A stretch of DNA of 59,265 nt from Acidipila rosea (lineage in GTDB: Bacteria; Acidobacteriota; Terriglobia; Terriglobales; Acidobacteriaceae). The notes below the pieces were generated by a model. The model ran no database searches and had not been told where the DNA came from. It saw nothing but the letters and a program-made list of their open reading frames with translations. The DNA is taken from positions 1 to 59,265 of the forward strand of contig NZ_SMGK01000009.1 of assembly GCF_004339725.1 (NCBI RefSeq), in the 5' to 3' direction. Shown here piece after piece: positions 9,280-17,837 of the stretch. Each line of letters starts with the position of its first letter. The stretch's first letter is position 1. A program made the position numbers and the translations under genes.

Positions 9280-10590
9280 CTAGCCATCAGTCTTCTGTGT
9301 GGCATGTTTAAGTGGCTTCGGTGCTCCCCGGATTGCTCTGTCGTCCTTCTTTAGCTGCGCCTCAGCCTTGGCGAAGGATCGCGGAATCTCGTCTCTCAGC
9401 GCCATGAGCATGTCCGCAATCACGTAATCATCAAAAACCGGCTCCACGAAACAGACGAGCACGGCGAGCTGTGTGAGCGTGTGTGCGGCATTCTGACCTG
9501 GTTCGGTTAGTCCGGCGTTGCTGCGCCCCGCGAGCAGCCCTTCATAGTCTCCGATCAGTCCGAGCCGGACATACATGCTCTTTATTCCGGCATGCACATT
9601 GTCGTTGCCCATCTGATAGTGGGCGCGCATTTCAGCCCGACCGGCGGCTTCCTCCAAGTGGGTAAAGTTCGGCTTCTCTTTCTTCAGGTGGTAGGCAGCC
9701 CAACCATAATCGGAGTGGAAAGTCTTACCGTATTTGGTGATGACTTTCTCGTGCGCCTTTGTAATCCTCGCTTGCATGCGAGGCGTCATCGGCTTGTAGC
9801 CAAGCTGCTGTGAACACGCGATATATTTGTCCATCGAGCGTTTGGATTCCACTGTCTGATGATCGATGTAACGTTCTGCGATCTCATCGCCGTATTGAAG
9901 GATCACGGCCGCCACGACCGCAATTTCGTGAAGTGTTCTCCACCGTGCCATAGCGCCGTCGGCAAACCCGTTTTCCAGCAGGCACAGAATCTCATCTGTC
10001 ACCTGGCAAGCACGGACAAGCAACCGTATCAGGAGCCTTCGGGAGCGGCCGTTCTTGTGCTTTCCGTGGCGGCTCTCGCGGACATTGATTTCCTGGCACC
10101 ATTCGCGTGACATGGTGAGTAACATGCGGAGTTGGCCGAGCGGCTTACCCCACCTGCCGTCTATACGTTTGCGAAATTCCAGAATGTCGGTTTCCTGCAA
10201 GCTGTTCTCACTCGGCCACTGCGATTTCAGGTTCTTCAAAACGTTCTTGGCAATCTTGCCTGCCATCAAAGGCAGCAGCGCGGGGAGCTGCTCGTCGTAA
10301 AAACGCTCAAGACCGCGAATAACCTCCTCAAGATCAGAATCGTTAATCGTGATGTCAACGCGTTTGCCGCGCGCTGCTCGGGGAGTTGCAAATGGTTCGG
10401 AGCTGCCACTCAAGATATGCTTGGCAATCTGCCGGGCAAGTCCCTTCGGTGCCTTAACGTCCTGCAACTTGAGCTTCTCTGCAATCCGGTGCTCAAGAAA
10501 CAACACCGGAAGATTGCCCACGGCCTCATTGAGGGTGCGTTGAAGGGTTTCTCCGCTTCCGAAGCATTTGGGCTCGACGGTCTGTGTCAT
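9280..10590 (-). CDS. DUF5677 domain-containing protein
   Basis: This 436-aa protein contains the 'ENGFADGAMARWRTLHEIA' helix pattern typical of DUF5677, a largely helical family of unknown biochemical role often found in accessory regions. The Arg-x3-His-Glu in this segment recalls HEPN-type helices, but an RNase activity is not established. The ATG at 10590 overlaps the upstream TPR gene's stop as ATGA, so the two are probably translationally coupled; a GTG at 10605 is possible. It converges on the Mrr-like nuclease gene with only 17 bases between the stops. Confidence 0.7.
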   Translation of the reverse strand: MTQTVEPKCFGSGETLQRTLNEAVGNLPVLFLEHRIAEKLKLQDVKAPKGLARQIAKHILSGSSEPFATPRAARGKRVDITINDSDLEEVIRGLERFYDEQLPALLPLMAGKIAKNVLKNLKSQWPSENSLQETDILEFRKRIDGRWGKPLGQLRMLLTMSREWCQEINVRESRHGKHKNGRSRRLLIRLLVRACQVTDEILCLLENGFADGAMARWRTLHEIAVVAAVILQYGDEIAERYIDHQTVESKRSMDKYIACSQQLGYKPMTPRMQARITKAHEKVITKYGKTFHSDYGWAAYHLKKEKPNFTHLEEAAGRAEMRAHYQMGNDNVHAGIKSMYVRLGLIGDYEGLLAGRSNAGLTEPGQNAAHTLTQLAVLVCFVEPVFDDYVIADMLMALRDEIPRSFAKAEAQLKKDDRAIRGAPKPLKHATQKTDG

Positions 10591-12407
10591 TTTTGCGACC
10601 TGCACATGTCATTAAGGAGCGTTTCTCCCAGCGTATCGGGGATCGAGCTTTCCCATTTTTCATCCCCGCGGCTTGCCAGGAGATTGCCGGTAGCGCTATA
10701 GCGCGCGAAAGATACTGTGCGCAACTGCCGCGTCGTGCAATTGAATTCATACTGGTCCAACGAATACGGACCGCTGTCATCAGTCGTGCCCTCTGTTTGC
10801 TTGGTCCACAGCTTCATGGATGTAATCGCCGAATCATCGAACGTCTGCATGTCGATATAGAGCTTCGAATTTTGCTGTGTGCCTATCGAGCGCCAGCGAT
10901 CCGCCGTGGCAAGGCGCTTAAAGCCATTTGCCGCGCGACGGAAATCGACTGCAGCGCTATGCCAGTCACCTTCCTTCAGATAAGCGTCGGAGCGTTTGAC
11001 GTACAGATCGGGAAGCGTGGAGGAGCTGAAGAATCCTTTCTCCACGTTGTCATGCAGGAAACTCTTGGAAAAGTCTTCGTATTTGAGGTTCGGGAAGAAG
11101 GTCTGGTTGAGCTTGAGCGCAACGGCCTCATCGGAGGCAGGTTTGTATTCCGGGTAGATCGCGCGGAATTGATTGATGTTCATCAGAAACGAGACGCCGC
11201 CGGTCTGTAGCGAAATAGCCGTGGTCAAGTCGCGGATCGCAAGCGCCCATTGCTCGGTTTTCAGGTAGGCATCGGCGCGATTCTCGTAGCTGTCTGATTT
11301 CTGCAGCTCGCGGGGCTTGAGCCGGATCGCGTCGCTAAAATCGGAAATCGCGTCATAGGTCTTTCCCAGCTCCATGTTTGATAGTCCCCGGTCATTGTAG
11401 GCACCGTAGTCCTTCGGATCGAGCGCAATGGCCTTGTCATAGTCGGGGATGGCCTGCTGAAACTGCTTAAGACTGAAATACACTTCCGCCCGGTCGGTGA
11501 TTGCAGGGAGGAGATTGGGGTCCAACGCCAGTGCCTTGCTCAGCTCATCGAGCAAATGCTTGTTCAACTCCGCGCGTTGCGCATCAGACCAGTTCATCGA
11601 CTTTAAAAACGTCGCCTGCTGCATTACATGCGCTTTGTAGAAATAAGGCAGCGCGGACGTAGGGTTCAGTTCTGCCGCTTTAGCGAAGTTGTCCATCGCA
11701 GGCTTTAATGACGCGTCATTCCAAGTGCTGAAGAATCCGTAATAGAGTCCGGCAAACAGATAAGAGCGGTAATCATTGGGAAACCGCTGTTTGAGCTGGT
11801 CCATGTCTATCTCGGTCCACGTACAGGCCGATGCCGTTTTTCCCGGGGCAGTCGCGCCGCTATTGGTAAATCGCGCAGCGTCCGCGAGGTTCGCATGGAT
11901 GGCTGTATCCAAGTCACGCATAGCGGCCGTGTCATCACCGCCATCATGTTCGAGCTTCGCTTTCATGGAAAGCATGGACGCCTTCGTGTCCGTGGCATCC
12001 TCGGAAGTCGTGTTGTATTTGAGTGCGTTGTTGATGTCCGACAGGATAGCCGCATGGTTCTTCCCGTTGCATAGCGAAGCCAGGCGCATCACGTAGCCGT
12101 CTCCATAGTCCGGATATTTGGCGAGGATGCTGTCGAGCGCAGGGAGCAGGGCGTTCGGGTCGCTATTCCCCCGAATCTCCTTCATCGCATCGCCCAGCAT
12201 CCGCTCCGGCGCGGTGGGCGCAGACTTCGGGAAAGGCTCTACCCGCATTTCTTCCGGCTCTGTCACGCCAGGAATAAGAATCGGCTTAGGGTGTGTGTCC
12301 GCGACACCGTTTTGAAGGTGCTGGGAGTGCTGCCGGTATCGGTATATGAGAACGGCGGCTACCGCGAGAAGCAAGGCGAGAAGGACAAACCTGGACGAAC
12401 GAGCCAT
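10587..12407 (-). CDS. Membrane-anchored TPR protein with surface-adhesin-E-like C-terminus
   Basis: This 606-aa protein has an N-terminal signal anchor at about residues 6-24, then several tetratricopeptide-type repeats ('AYNDRGLSNMELGKTYDAI', 'SYENRADAYLKTEQWALAI'). Its C-terminal ~80 residues, 'YEFNCTTRQLRTVSFARYS', a conserved Trp and 'IPDTLGETLLNDMC', resemble the Surface-adhesin E domain with its two Cys. It is likely periplasm- or surface-facing. A full-length paralogue with the same plan is at 53196-54965. It is coupled to the DUF5677 gene through an ATGA overlap. Function is not known. Confidence 0.75.
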   Translation of the reverse strand: MARSSRFVLLALLLAVAAVLIYRYRQHSQHLQNGVADTHPKPILIPGVTEPEEMRVEPFPKSAPTAPERMLGDAMKEIRGNSDPNALLPALDSILAKYPDYGDGYVMRLASLCNGKNHAAILSDINNALKYNTTSEDATDTKASMLSMKAKLEHDGGDDTAAMRDLDTAIHANLADAARFTNSGATAPGKTASACTWTEIDMDQLKQRFPNDYRSYLFAGLYYGFFSTWNDASLKPAMDNFAKAAELNPTSALPYFYKAHVMQQATFLKSMNWSDAQRAELNKHLLDELSKALALDPNLLPAITDRAEVYFSLKQFQQAIPDYDKAIALDPKDYGAYNDRGLSNMELGKTYDAISDFSDAIRLKPRELQKSDSYENRADAYLKTEQWALAIRDLTTAISLQTGGVSFLMNINQFRAIYPEYKPASDEAVALKLNQTFFPNLKYEDFSKSFLHDNVEKGFFSSSTLPDLYVKRSDAYLKEGDWHSAAVDFRRAANGFKRLATADRWRSIGTQQNSKLYIDMQTFDDSAITSMKLWTKQTEGTTDDSGPYSLDQYEFNCTTRQLRTVSFARYSATGNLLASRGDEKWESSIPDTLGETLLNDMCRSQK

Positions 12408-12517
12408 TGGGTTCCAGTCGTGACAGCAGTTTTGGGACTAGCCATTTTCTCACTTACCTATGGCCTAACGAATGCTCAGGGCCTCGAAGGGTGCCCCGCC
12501 CGTCCCGACATCTCGGA

Positions 12518-13570
12518 TCAGGTATCGAGCATGTCCCATTCGTCTCCCAACACCCAGCGCAGCGCCGAAAGCTTGCCGTTGATCATGCCCCACTCAAAGT
12601 CATCCCACGGACCGAGATTGTCCAGCCCGTACTTTTTTTCTACCTTGGCGGCGCTCTTTAGAGCGCCCTCCCATATGTCGCGTTGAATGGGCCTCTTCGC
12701 ATGGTCTTTGACAGGAAAGGTTTCTTTTTCGACAAGCTTGGTCCGGCCATCCTCGATCATCTCTCGTCGGACCTGGTGTCGGTTGTACCAGACTTTGTCT
12801 ATCAACTCTCCAATGGAATCAACTATCTCTGTCAGCCGCCGTGGTTCTTCCACCCATTCCTGCTCAATCATCAAGTCAGCAAACTGTGCGGGCCTGATGC
12901 GCCGCAGCGCCTCCCCAAGCGTGATGAAGTACAAAGACCTTACCCGCGAAAAATACGGCCCCATGTCCGGGTGTGGCAGCTTGTTACTCGCATTGGGATG
13001 GCTGAAATCCTTAGTATTGTGTGTCACGAAAGCGTAGCGCGTCCCTGCCGGAGCCTTTGCGGCAACGGAGTTCGCGTATATCTCAATCAGAATGGCGTCG
13101 TCTATCCCGTTGCGCTGCCGGTGGAACGGAGCCCGTTTGTCGATGGCACGCTGCGCTGCGCGCAGCTTCACCGCATCCGAAGTTTCAATAATGGACGTCC
13201 CGGCAAAGAGTTTTTCAATACGGCCGATTGCTCCCACCGCCGCCTCCCCCAGGGTAGGCAGCCGGTGGTCCACCTCGTTGAGCTGACGCAGGACGTTGCG
13301 CTTCTGGCGTGGGTCGCCGAACTTCTCCACAACGTCTTTCACGCGCTTCAACGTGCTGGAAAGGCTGCGGCTGCTCTCCTCGATGATCCTGGCCTTATTT
13401 CGGTTGAATTCATCCACGACGATGCGCGGCAGAATAAGCGCGATGTCGCCATGGCGGATCAATTCCTCCAGAGCGGCCAGAATGGCCTGCTGCTGATAGT
13501 CCTTAGCGGCGTCTAGCCAGACGCAGGTATCAATGAGGACATGGAATGTTTGCGGGCTGCGTTTGGGCAC
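12518..13570 (-). CDS. PIN-domain protein (DUF4935-like), likely nuclease
   Basis: This 350-aa protein has a PIN fold in its first ~190 residues with the acidic set in order: Asp14 ('LIDTCVWLD'), Asp53-Glu54 ('VVDEFNRNKAR'), Asp157-Asp158 ('NGIDDAIL') and 'HNTKDFS' with Asp188. PIN domains are metal-dependent RNases, but single large PIN proteins of this kind are not simply VapC toxins. The C-terminal ~150 residues are not recognised. It lies 110 bases upstream of the TPR gene on the same strand and may share its transcript. Confidence 0.75.
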   Translation of the reverse strand: MPKRSPQTFHVLIDTCVWLDAAKDYQQQAILAALEELIRHGDIALILPRIVVDEFNRNKARIIEESSRSLSSTLKRVKDVVEKFGDPRQKRNVLRQLNEVDHRLPTLGEAAVGAIGRIEKLFAGTSIIETSDAVKLRAAQRAIDKRAPFHRQRNGIDDAILIEIYANSVAAKAPAGTRYAFVTHNTKDFSHPNASNKLPHPDMGPYFSRVRSLYFITLGEALRRIRPAQFADLMIEQEWVEEPRRLTEIVDSIGELIDKVWYNRHQVRREMIEDGRTKLVEKETFPVKDHAKRPIQRDIWEGALKSAAKVEKKYGLDNLGPWDDFEWGMINGKLSALRWVLGDEWDMLDT

Positions 13571-14265
13571 ATGTGCCTCGTTAGGTCAGATTTGCTACTA
13601 CAGATACCAAGCATATCTATACACATCCCCCTCCGGTGAGTACCAACGCTTCTGCGCGGTTCAATCCACCCAGATTTAGGCAAACGTCACGAAGCGAGAG
13701 AGTGCCCTCCACTTGCGGTTTCGAGGCGGATCTCACCTTCATCCAAAACGGCGGGATCCATTTTGAGGGCTTAACAAACCCGCGACCTTTGCCTTAAGGC
13801 AGAGGTCTGGACAGAGGTTTGGTGGACAGAGGACGTGGGTGCGATAAGGGTGCAATAACCGGTTCCAAGGGTGTCTCAGGGTTCCAAAGTAGCCATCCGG
13901 GGCTCCTGATTTCAATAAGTTACGAAATCCTTCCTTGCTGTCACGGCAGACGTCGGTCGCGAAGTTGGATTGGTAACCAGACGCGTTATTTCGCTGTGAA
14001 GGATTCTGGATTGATGGGAAATCGCCGAGTCACTCAGTGAGTCCTCGATATGCACCAGAGGCTCCAATCGGCAGATTGCAGGCGAGTCATGGGCAAACCG
14101 GGAGCAAGCATGAGGTATACAGCTAGGGTCGAGGGGGATGTGCAGAATCTGCACATCCCCCTCGGATTCTGCAATGGTCTGAGAGCGGTTCGACGCCTAA
14201 TTTGGGGTTGTTAGCCGTTACGGATTGCCAGCAACCCGTAGCGCGGCCTAACGCTGAGGTGTGCG
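13571..14265. other. Intergenic region upstream of the integration module
   Basis: About 700 bp without a convincing gene. It holds the perfect inverted repeat at 14131-14163. A copy of its CACATCCCCCTC arm sequence also occurs near 13622, giving a direct repeat about 530 bp apart. The segment near 13776-13806 resembles part of a tRNA but does not fold as one. Promoters for xis-int must lie at its right end. Confidence 0.4.
14131..14163. repeat. Perfect 16-bp inverted repeat with one central base
   Basis: The arms GAGGGGGATGTGCAGA and TCTGCACATCCCCCTC are separated by a single A. The repeat lies ~100 bp before the excisionase gene. It could be a binding site for the integrase/excisionase complex or a regulator, or a strong hairpin that insulates xis-int from upstream transcription. 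There is no T-tract, so an intrinsic terminator is unlikely. Confidence 0.7.
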
Positions 14266-14505
14266 ATGAACCTATCCGAACGTGAAGCATTTGTTACGGC
14301 CCAGGAGGCCGCCGCATTCCTGCGGTGTTCTCCAATCACGGTGAAACGCCTTGCCCGCGAGGGAAAGATCCCGGCGCACTTCATCACGAACGGAGTGCGT
14401 AAACGCTGGAGGTTTCTCATCTCCGAGCTGGCAGACAGGATGCAGGCAGAGGTATCCTTGAAGGCATCATCCGCGCCGCTCACACAAGGAGGAAGCGGCA
14501 AATGA
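14266..14505 (+). CDS. xis: Excisionase-type helix-turn-helix protein
   Basis: This 79-aa protein carries an HTH_17/MerR-like excisionase motif, 'VTAQEAAAFLRCSPITVKRL' then 'GKIPAHFI' and 'RKRWRFLISELADRM', the pattern of small DNA-binding proteins that direct tyrosine integrases to excision. It overlaps the integrase start by 4 bases (ATGA), as expected for an xis-int pair. It may also repress or activate the integrase promoter. Confidence 0.85.
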   Translation: MNLSEREAFVTAQEAAAFLRCSPITVKRLAREGKIPAHFITNGVRKRWRFLISELADRMQAEVSLKASSAPLTQGGSGK

Positions 14506-15683
14506 TTAGTACGCAGCGGCAGACTTTCCAGCATGGCTGGATCGTTCGTAAAGCCCGCAGCAAGGGGCCTGATACCTGGGTTCTTCGCTGGAGGGAGGGA
14601 GATGTAGACAAGTCCCGAACCCTGGGCACAACGCACCAACTTCGTACCAGGGCAGAGGCGCAGCGGGCGGCTTCCAAGTTCACTGCTGAGATCAATAACT
14701 CAATCGAAGTCGCAACCTTCGGCCAACTCGTGAGGCGTTACTTGCAAGAGGCAATTCCAGAACGTCAGTCCACGGCAGGACCTCTGCGGTCCATGTTGAA
14801 TGCGCGCGTTCTTCCCGAGTGGGAGAATGTCCGCGTGGTCGATATGGCGAAAGATCCAATGGCGGTCGAGCAGTGGATCAAGGGATTGCAGACCAAGCCG
14901 AAGAAGAAGGATGAAAAGCCGCGCGATCTTGCTCCCAAGAGCAAGTTGCATACCCGTGCGGTGATGCACCGGCTCTTCGAATACGCCATGCGCTGGCGCT
15001 ATCTGGATTGCCAGCGTAATCCCATGAGCCTGATCGAACTGAAGGGAACGAGCAGGCGGGTTCGGGTTATCTATCTGTTGACGCCACAGCAGTATTACGT
15101 GATCCTCTCTCACCTGGCTCCGCATGTCCGGCTCATGGCTGTACTGGCCATGAACACGGGTATGCGTATCAGCGAGATTTTGGGATTGCAATGGGCGGAC
15201 ATCGACTTGGCGCAGGCGACGCTCACGATTGAACGGTCGGTCGTGGGGAAGTACGAGGATGAGACGAAAACTCTGGCCTCGGCCTCCGTCCTTCCGTTGC
15301 ACGAGATGCTAATTCAGGAGCTTCAGGCATGGAAGGCGCGGGAAGAGAGCGTGAACGGCTGGCTGTTCGGCAACATCGACACGGGCCGACCGTATCATGC
15401 CGACTCGCTCCGGCAGGACCATCTGGCTCCGGCAGGGAGGAAGGCTGGCATCCCGAACCTGGGATGGCACAACTTCCGGCACACCTACCGGGCGCGGCTG
15501 GGAAGCTCCGGGATTGCGCCGGAGGTGCAGCAGAAGCTCATGCGGCACAGCTCGATTGGTATGACGATGAAGTATGGACAGAACAACATGCTCGACTTGA
15601 CCCGTCCCGCAAATGCGAGACTGATCGAGGAACTCTTAGTGGCTGGGGCGGATGCGCCCCAATTGCGCCCTCAAATCTTTTAA
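14502..15683 (+). CDS. int: Tyrosine site-specific integrase
   Basis: This 393-aa phage-type integrase has an N-terminal arm/core-binding part and a C-terminal catalytic domain with Arg222 ('NTGMRISEILGLQW'), His323 and Arg326 ('HNFRHTYR'), His349 ('LMRHSSIG') and the nucleophile Tyr358 ('MTMKYGQ'). All expected catalytic residues are present, so it should be active. The gene ends one base before a 45-bp tRNA-Met 3' fragment, the usual position of an integrase next to its attachment site. Confidence 0.95.
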   Translation: MISTQRQTFQHGWIVRKARSKGPDTWVLRWREGDVDKSRTLGTTHQLRTRAEAQRAASKFTAEINNSIEVATFGQLVRRYLQEAIPERQSTAGPLRSMLNARVLPEWENVRVVDMAKDPMAVEQWIKGLQTKPKKKDEKPRDLAPKSKLHTRAVMHRLFEYAMRWRYLDCQRNPMSLIELKGTSRRVRVIYLLTPQQYYVILSHLAPHVRLMAVLAMNTGMRISEILGLQWADIDLAQATLTIERSVVGKYEDETKTLASASVLPLHEMLIQELQAWKAREESVNGWLFGNIDTGRPYHADSLRQDHLAPAGRKAGIPNLGWHNFRHTYRARLGSSGIAPEVQQKLMRHSSIGMTMKYGQNNMLDLTRPANARLIEELLVAGADAPQLRPQIF

Positions 15684-15684
15684 G

Positions 15685-15729
15685 TGGTTGCGGGGGTAGG
15701 ATTTGAACCTACGACCTTTGGGTTATGAG
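15685..15729 (-). other. tRNA-Met 3' fragment, candidate integrase attachment site
   Basis: On the minus strand this reads as the 3' part of a tRNA with anticodon CAT. It starts in the anticodon loop, continues through a T-arm with stem GTAGG/CCTAC, and ends in ACCA. The 5' half is missing: the sequence beyond the loop cannot pair with the anticodon stem. A tRNA 3' end duplicated directly beside int is the classic core of an att site, with crossover in the anticodon or T region. No second copy or full tRNA lies in the window. Confidence 0.85.
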
Positions 15730-15914
15730 TGACCGGGAACTCGCGTAAATACAAGACTTTACAGGACGAATGGCTACCCGGAAGTACGGAAAAGTACCCA
15801 CTGGACAGGGATTTGGGAGTCAGTCGGGAGTGAATTAAGGTCGACTCAATGCCATCGATGCGTGCAGTATTCGTGCTTTCGGCCTCGCCAACAATACCTT
15901 CCCACTTCGCGCAG

Positions 15915-15927
15915 CGGTGCAGCACCG
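15915..15927. promoter_or_regulatory. Operator-like palindrome before the RHH-vsr-dcm operon
   Basis: CGGTGCAGCACCG is a perfect palindrome around a central A. It is followed by related half sites TGGTGT and TGGTGC up to 15945. It lies ~35 bases before the ribbon-helix-helix gene and is a plausible autoregulatory operator for it. Confidence 0.45.
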
Positions 15928-15960
15928 TGTTGGTGTAAAGTGGTGCATGCGAGGTATGGC

Positions 15961-16140
15961 ATGACTGCGGCTCTTAAGGAAGATGCTCCGACCAGAACGT
16001 CGGTTACGTTCCCATCTCATATCTATTCGTCGCTGGAATTGATCGCCAAGCGGAAGAAAGTATCGCTAGCTTGGGTGATTCGAGACGCCGCAGAGAAGTA
16101 TGTTGCTGACGAGACGCCTCTATTTGGGAGTTCACAGTGA
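15961..16140 (+). CDS. Ribbon-helix-helix (CopG-like) regulator
   Basis: A 59-aa protein with an RHH pattern, 'RTSVTFPSHIYSSLELIAKR' followed by 'VSLAWVIRDAAEKYV'. Such proteins bind operators as dimers and usually repress their own operon. The ATG at 15961 was chosen for its GAGG site 7 bases upstream; the frame is open further upstream but without homology. It is first in an operon with vsr, a C5-methylase and a restriction endonuclease, where a controller protein would time expression. Confidence 0.7.
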   Translation: MTAALKEDAPTRTSVTFPSHIYSSLELIAKRKKVSLAWVIRDAAEKYVADETPLFGSSQ

Positions 16141-16141
16141 C

Positions 16142-16561
16142 GTGGTCGATCACGTCACCGCCGATAAGCGTTCGCTCATCATGGCAGCAGTCCACTCCAA
16201 GAACACCCGGCCAGAGGTGCGGGTCCGCAAGCTTGTTCACGCTCTGGGATACCGGTATAGGCTCCACGCAACAAACCTTCCTGGAAAACCGGACCTCGTG
16301 TTTGCTGGACGAAAGAAGATTATCTTCGTCCACGGCTGCTTCTGGCACAGACATGAGGGCTGTAGATATGCGAGTACCCCGAAGAGTCGAAAAGAATTTT
16401 GGGAGTCGAAATTTGGCGCGAACATTGATAGAGATAAGCGAACGCAGGACGAGCTACAGCAAATGGGTTGGTCGGTTCTCACCGTTTGGCAATGCGAACT
16501 GAAGGACCTGCACAAACTAACGGAGCGCCTCAATGATTTCCTCTCTCCACAACACGCGTAA
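16142..16561 (+). CDS. vsr: Very short patch repair (Vsr) endonuclease
   Basis: A 139-aa Vsr family protein, which nicks next to T:G mismatches left by deamination of 5-methylcytosine. Visible motifs are 'SKNTRPEVRVRKL', 'GKPDLVF' with the catalytic Asp region, 'FVHGCFWH' and 'GWSVLTVWQCEL'. The GTG at 16142 gives the usual 'VDHVTADKRS' start and lies just after the RHH stop. It precedes and overlaps the methyltransferase gene by 29 bases, consistent with repairing mutations caused by that enzyme. Confidence 0.93.
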   Translation: MVDHVTADKRSLIMAAVHSKNTRPEVRVRKLVHALGYRYRLHATNLPGKPDLVFAGRKKIIFVHGCFWHRHEGCRYASTPKSRKEFWESKFGANIDRDKRTQDELQQMGWSVLTVWQCELKDLHKLTERLNDFLSPQHA

Positions 16562-17837
16562 GAGTTCGCGCCGCCCTAAGGCCGTGGATCTCTTTGCGGG
16601 CGCGGGCGGACTGACCCTTGGCTTCGAACAAGCGGGTTTCGATGTCGTGGCTTCGCTCGAGATCGATCCGATTCATTGCGCGGTTCATGAATTTAACTTT
16701 CCCAACTGCAAAGCTATCTGCGCCGATGCATCGAAGATTACCGGCTTGGCGATTCGTGAGAAGGCGGGGCTGGGTTCGTCTCAGATAGACGTGGTGTTCG
16801 GCGGAGCGCCCTGCCAAGGATTCTCGCTAATCGGCAAGCGGGCACTCGATGATCCCCGTAACGGTCTCCTTTTGGAATTCCTCCGACTCGTCGTAGAACT
16901 AGACGCTAACTACTTTGTGTTCGAGAACGTTAAAGGTCTAACTGTTGGTGACCACCGTAAGCTGCTTCAGGAGCTAATCGATGCGTTCGATGGAGCAGGA
17001 TATGATGTCGTTCTGCCCTACAAGGTTCTAAATGCAGCCGACTTTGGGGTGCCGCAGGACAGGCGTAGGCTGTTTCTGATGGGCGCAAAGAAGGGGCTGC
17101 GTCTGCCGCAGTACCCGGAAGCCTCGGAAGATCGCACGACCGTATGGGACGCGATTGGGGACCTCCCAAATGCCGACGATTATCCCGAGCTAATAGACAA
17201 CGATGCTGTATTTCCGGTTCGCTTCGGTAAGGCATCGCGATATGCGGGGATATTACGGGGACAGATACAAGATTCCGGCGACTTCTCGCACCCGCGGAAA
17301 TGGTCAACTCGTCGGCTTACCTCTAGCATGAGAACAGTCCACACTCACCTTTCTCAAAGCCGCTTCGAGGCCACGGCACACGGAAAGGTCGAGGTGGTAA
17401 GTAGGTTTTTGAAACTGCACCCTGAAGGCTTGTGCAACACACTTCGCGCTGGCACTGGAAGTGATCGCGGCGCATTCACTTCACCGCGCCCCATCCACCC
17501 ATATCACCCCCGCGTGATCACCGTACGCGAGGCCGCGAGATTGCATTCTTATCCAGATTGGTTTCGCCTGCATTCGACGAAATGGCATGGTTTCCGAGAG
17601 ATCGGCAACTCTGTCCCACCCCTACTCGGTCGCGCAGTTGCTGCGGAAGTGATTAGTGCCCTGAACATTTCTCCGAGGCATCCAGAGCGTGTGCTTGAGC
17701 TGGGAGACGAAAAGCTGCTTACCATGAAGATGAATGATGCGGTGGAGCATCTCGGGGCCGACGACTACGTACCAGGCAGGCGTATTAGAATTTCGACGGA
17801 AGAGGATCGCAACGCGATCAGTGCCATTTACGCATGA
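16533..17837 (+). CDS. DNA (cytosine-5) methyltransferase
   Basis: A 434-aa C5-methyltransferase with motif I 'FAGAGG' (21-26), motif IV 'PCQGFS' (93-98, catalytic Cys94), motif VI 'ENVKG' (131-135), 'QDRRRLFLMG', and C-terminal 'REAARLHSYPDWF' and 'EIGNSVPP'. It methylates the recognition site of the restriction system and protects host and element DNA. It overlaps vsr upstream and the endonuclease gene downstream by 4 bases, so the R-M genes are co-translated. The recognition sequence cannot be read from the protein. Confidence 0.96.
   Translation: MISSLHNTRKSSRRPKAVDLFAGAGGLTLGFEQAGFDVVASLEIDPIHCAVHEFNFPNCKAICADASKITGLAIREKAGLGSSQIDVVFGGAPCQGFSLIGKRALDDPRNGLLLEFLRLVVELDANYFVFENVKGLTVGDHRKLLQELIDAFDGAGYDVVLPYKVLNAADFGVPQDRRRLFLMGAKKGLRLPQYPEASEDRTTVWDAIGDLPNADDYPELIDNDAVFPVRFGKASRYAGILRGQIQDSGDFSHPRKWSTRRLTSSMRTVHTHLSQSRFEATAHGKVEVVSRFLKLHPEGLCNTLRAGTGSDRGAFTSPRPIHPYHPRVITVREAARLHSYPDWFRLHSTKWHGFREIGNSVPPLLGRAVAAEVISALNISPRHPERVLELGDEKLLTMKMNDAVEHLGADDYVPGRRIRISTEEDRNAISAIYA

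Noticed and set aside
13776..13806. tRNA-like string in the gap before xis
   Set aside because: The would-be anticodon stem does not pair, and no T-arm or acceptor can be assigned. It is only superficially like a tRNA 3' half.
15685..15760. Complete tRNA-Met gene
   Set aside because: Only the 3' half is present; the sequence beyond the anticodon loop cannot form the anticodon or D stems.
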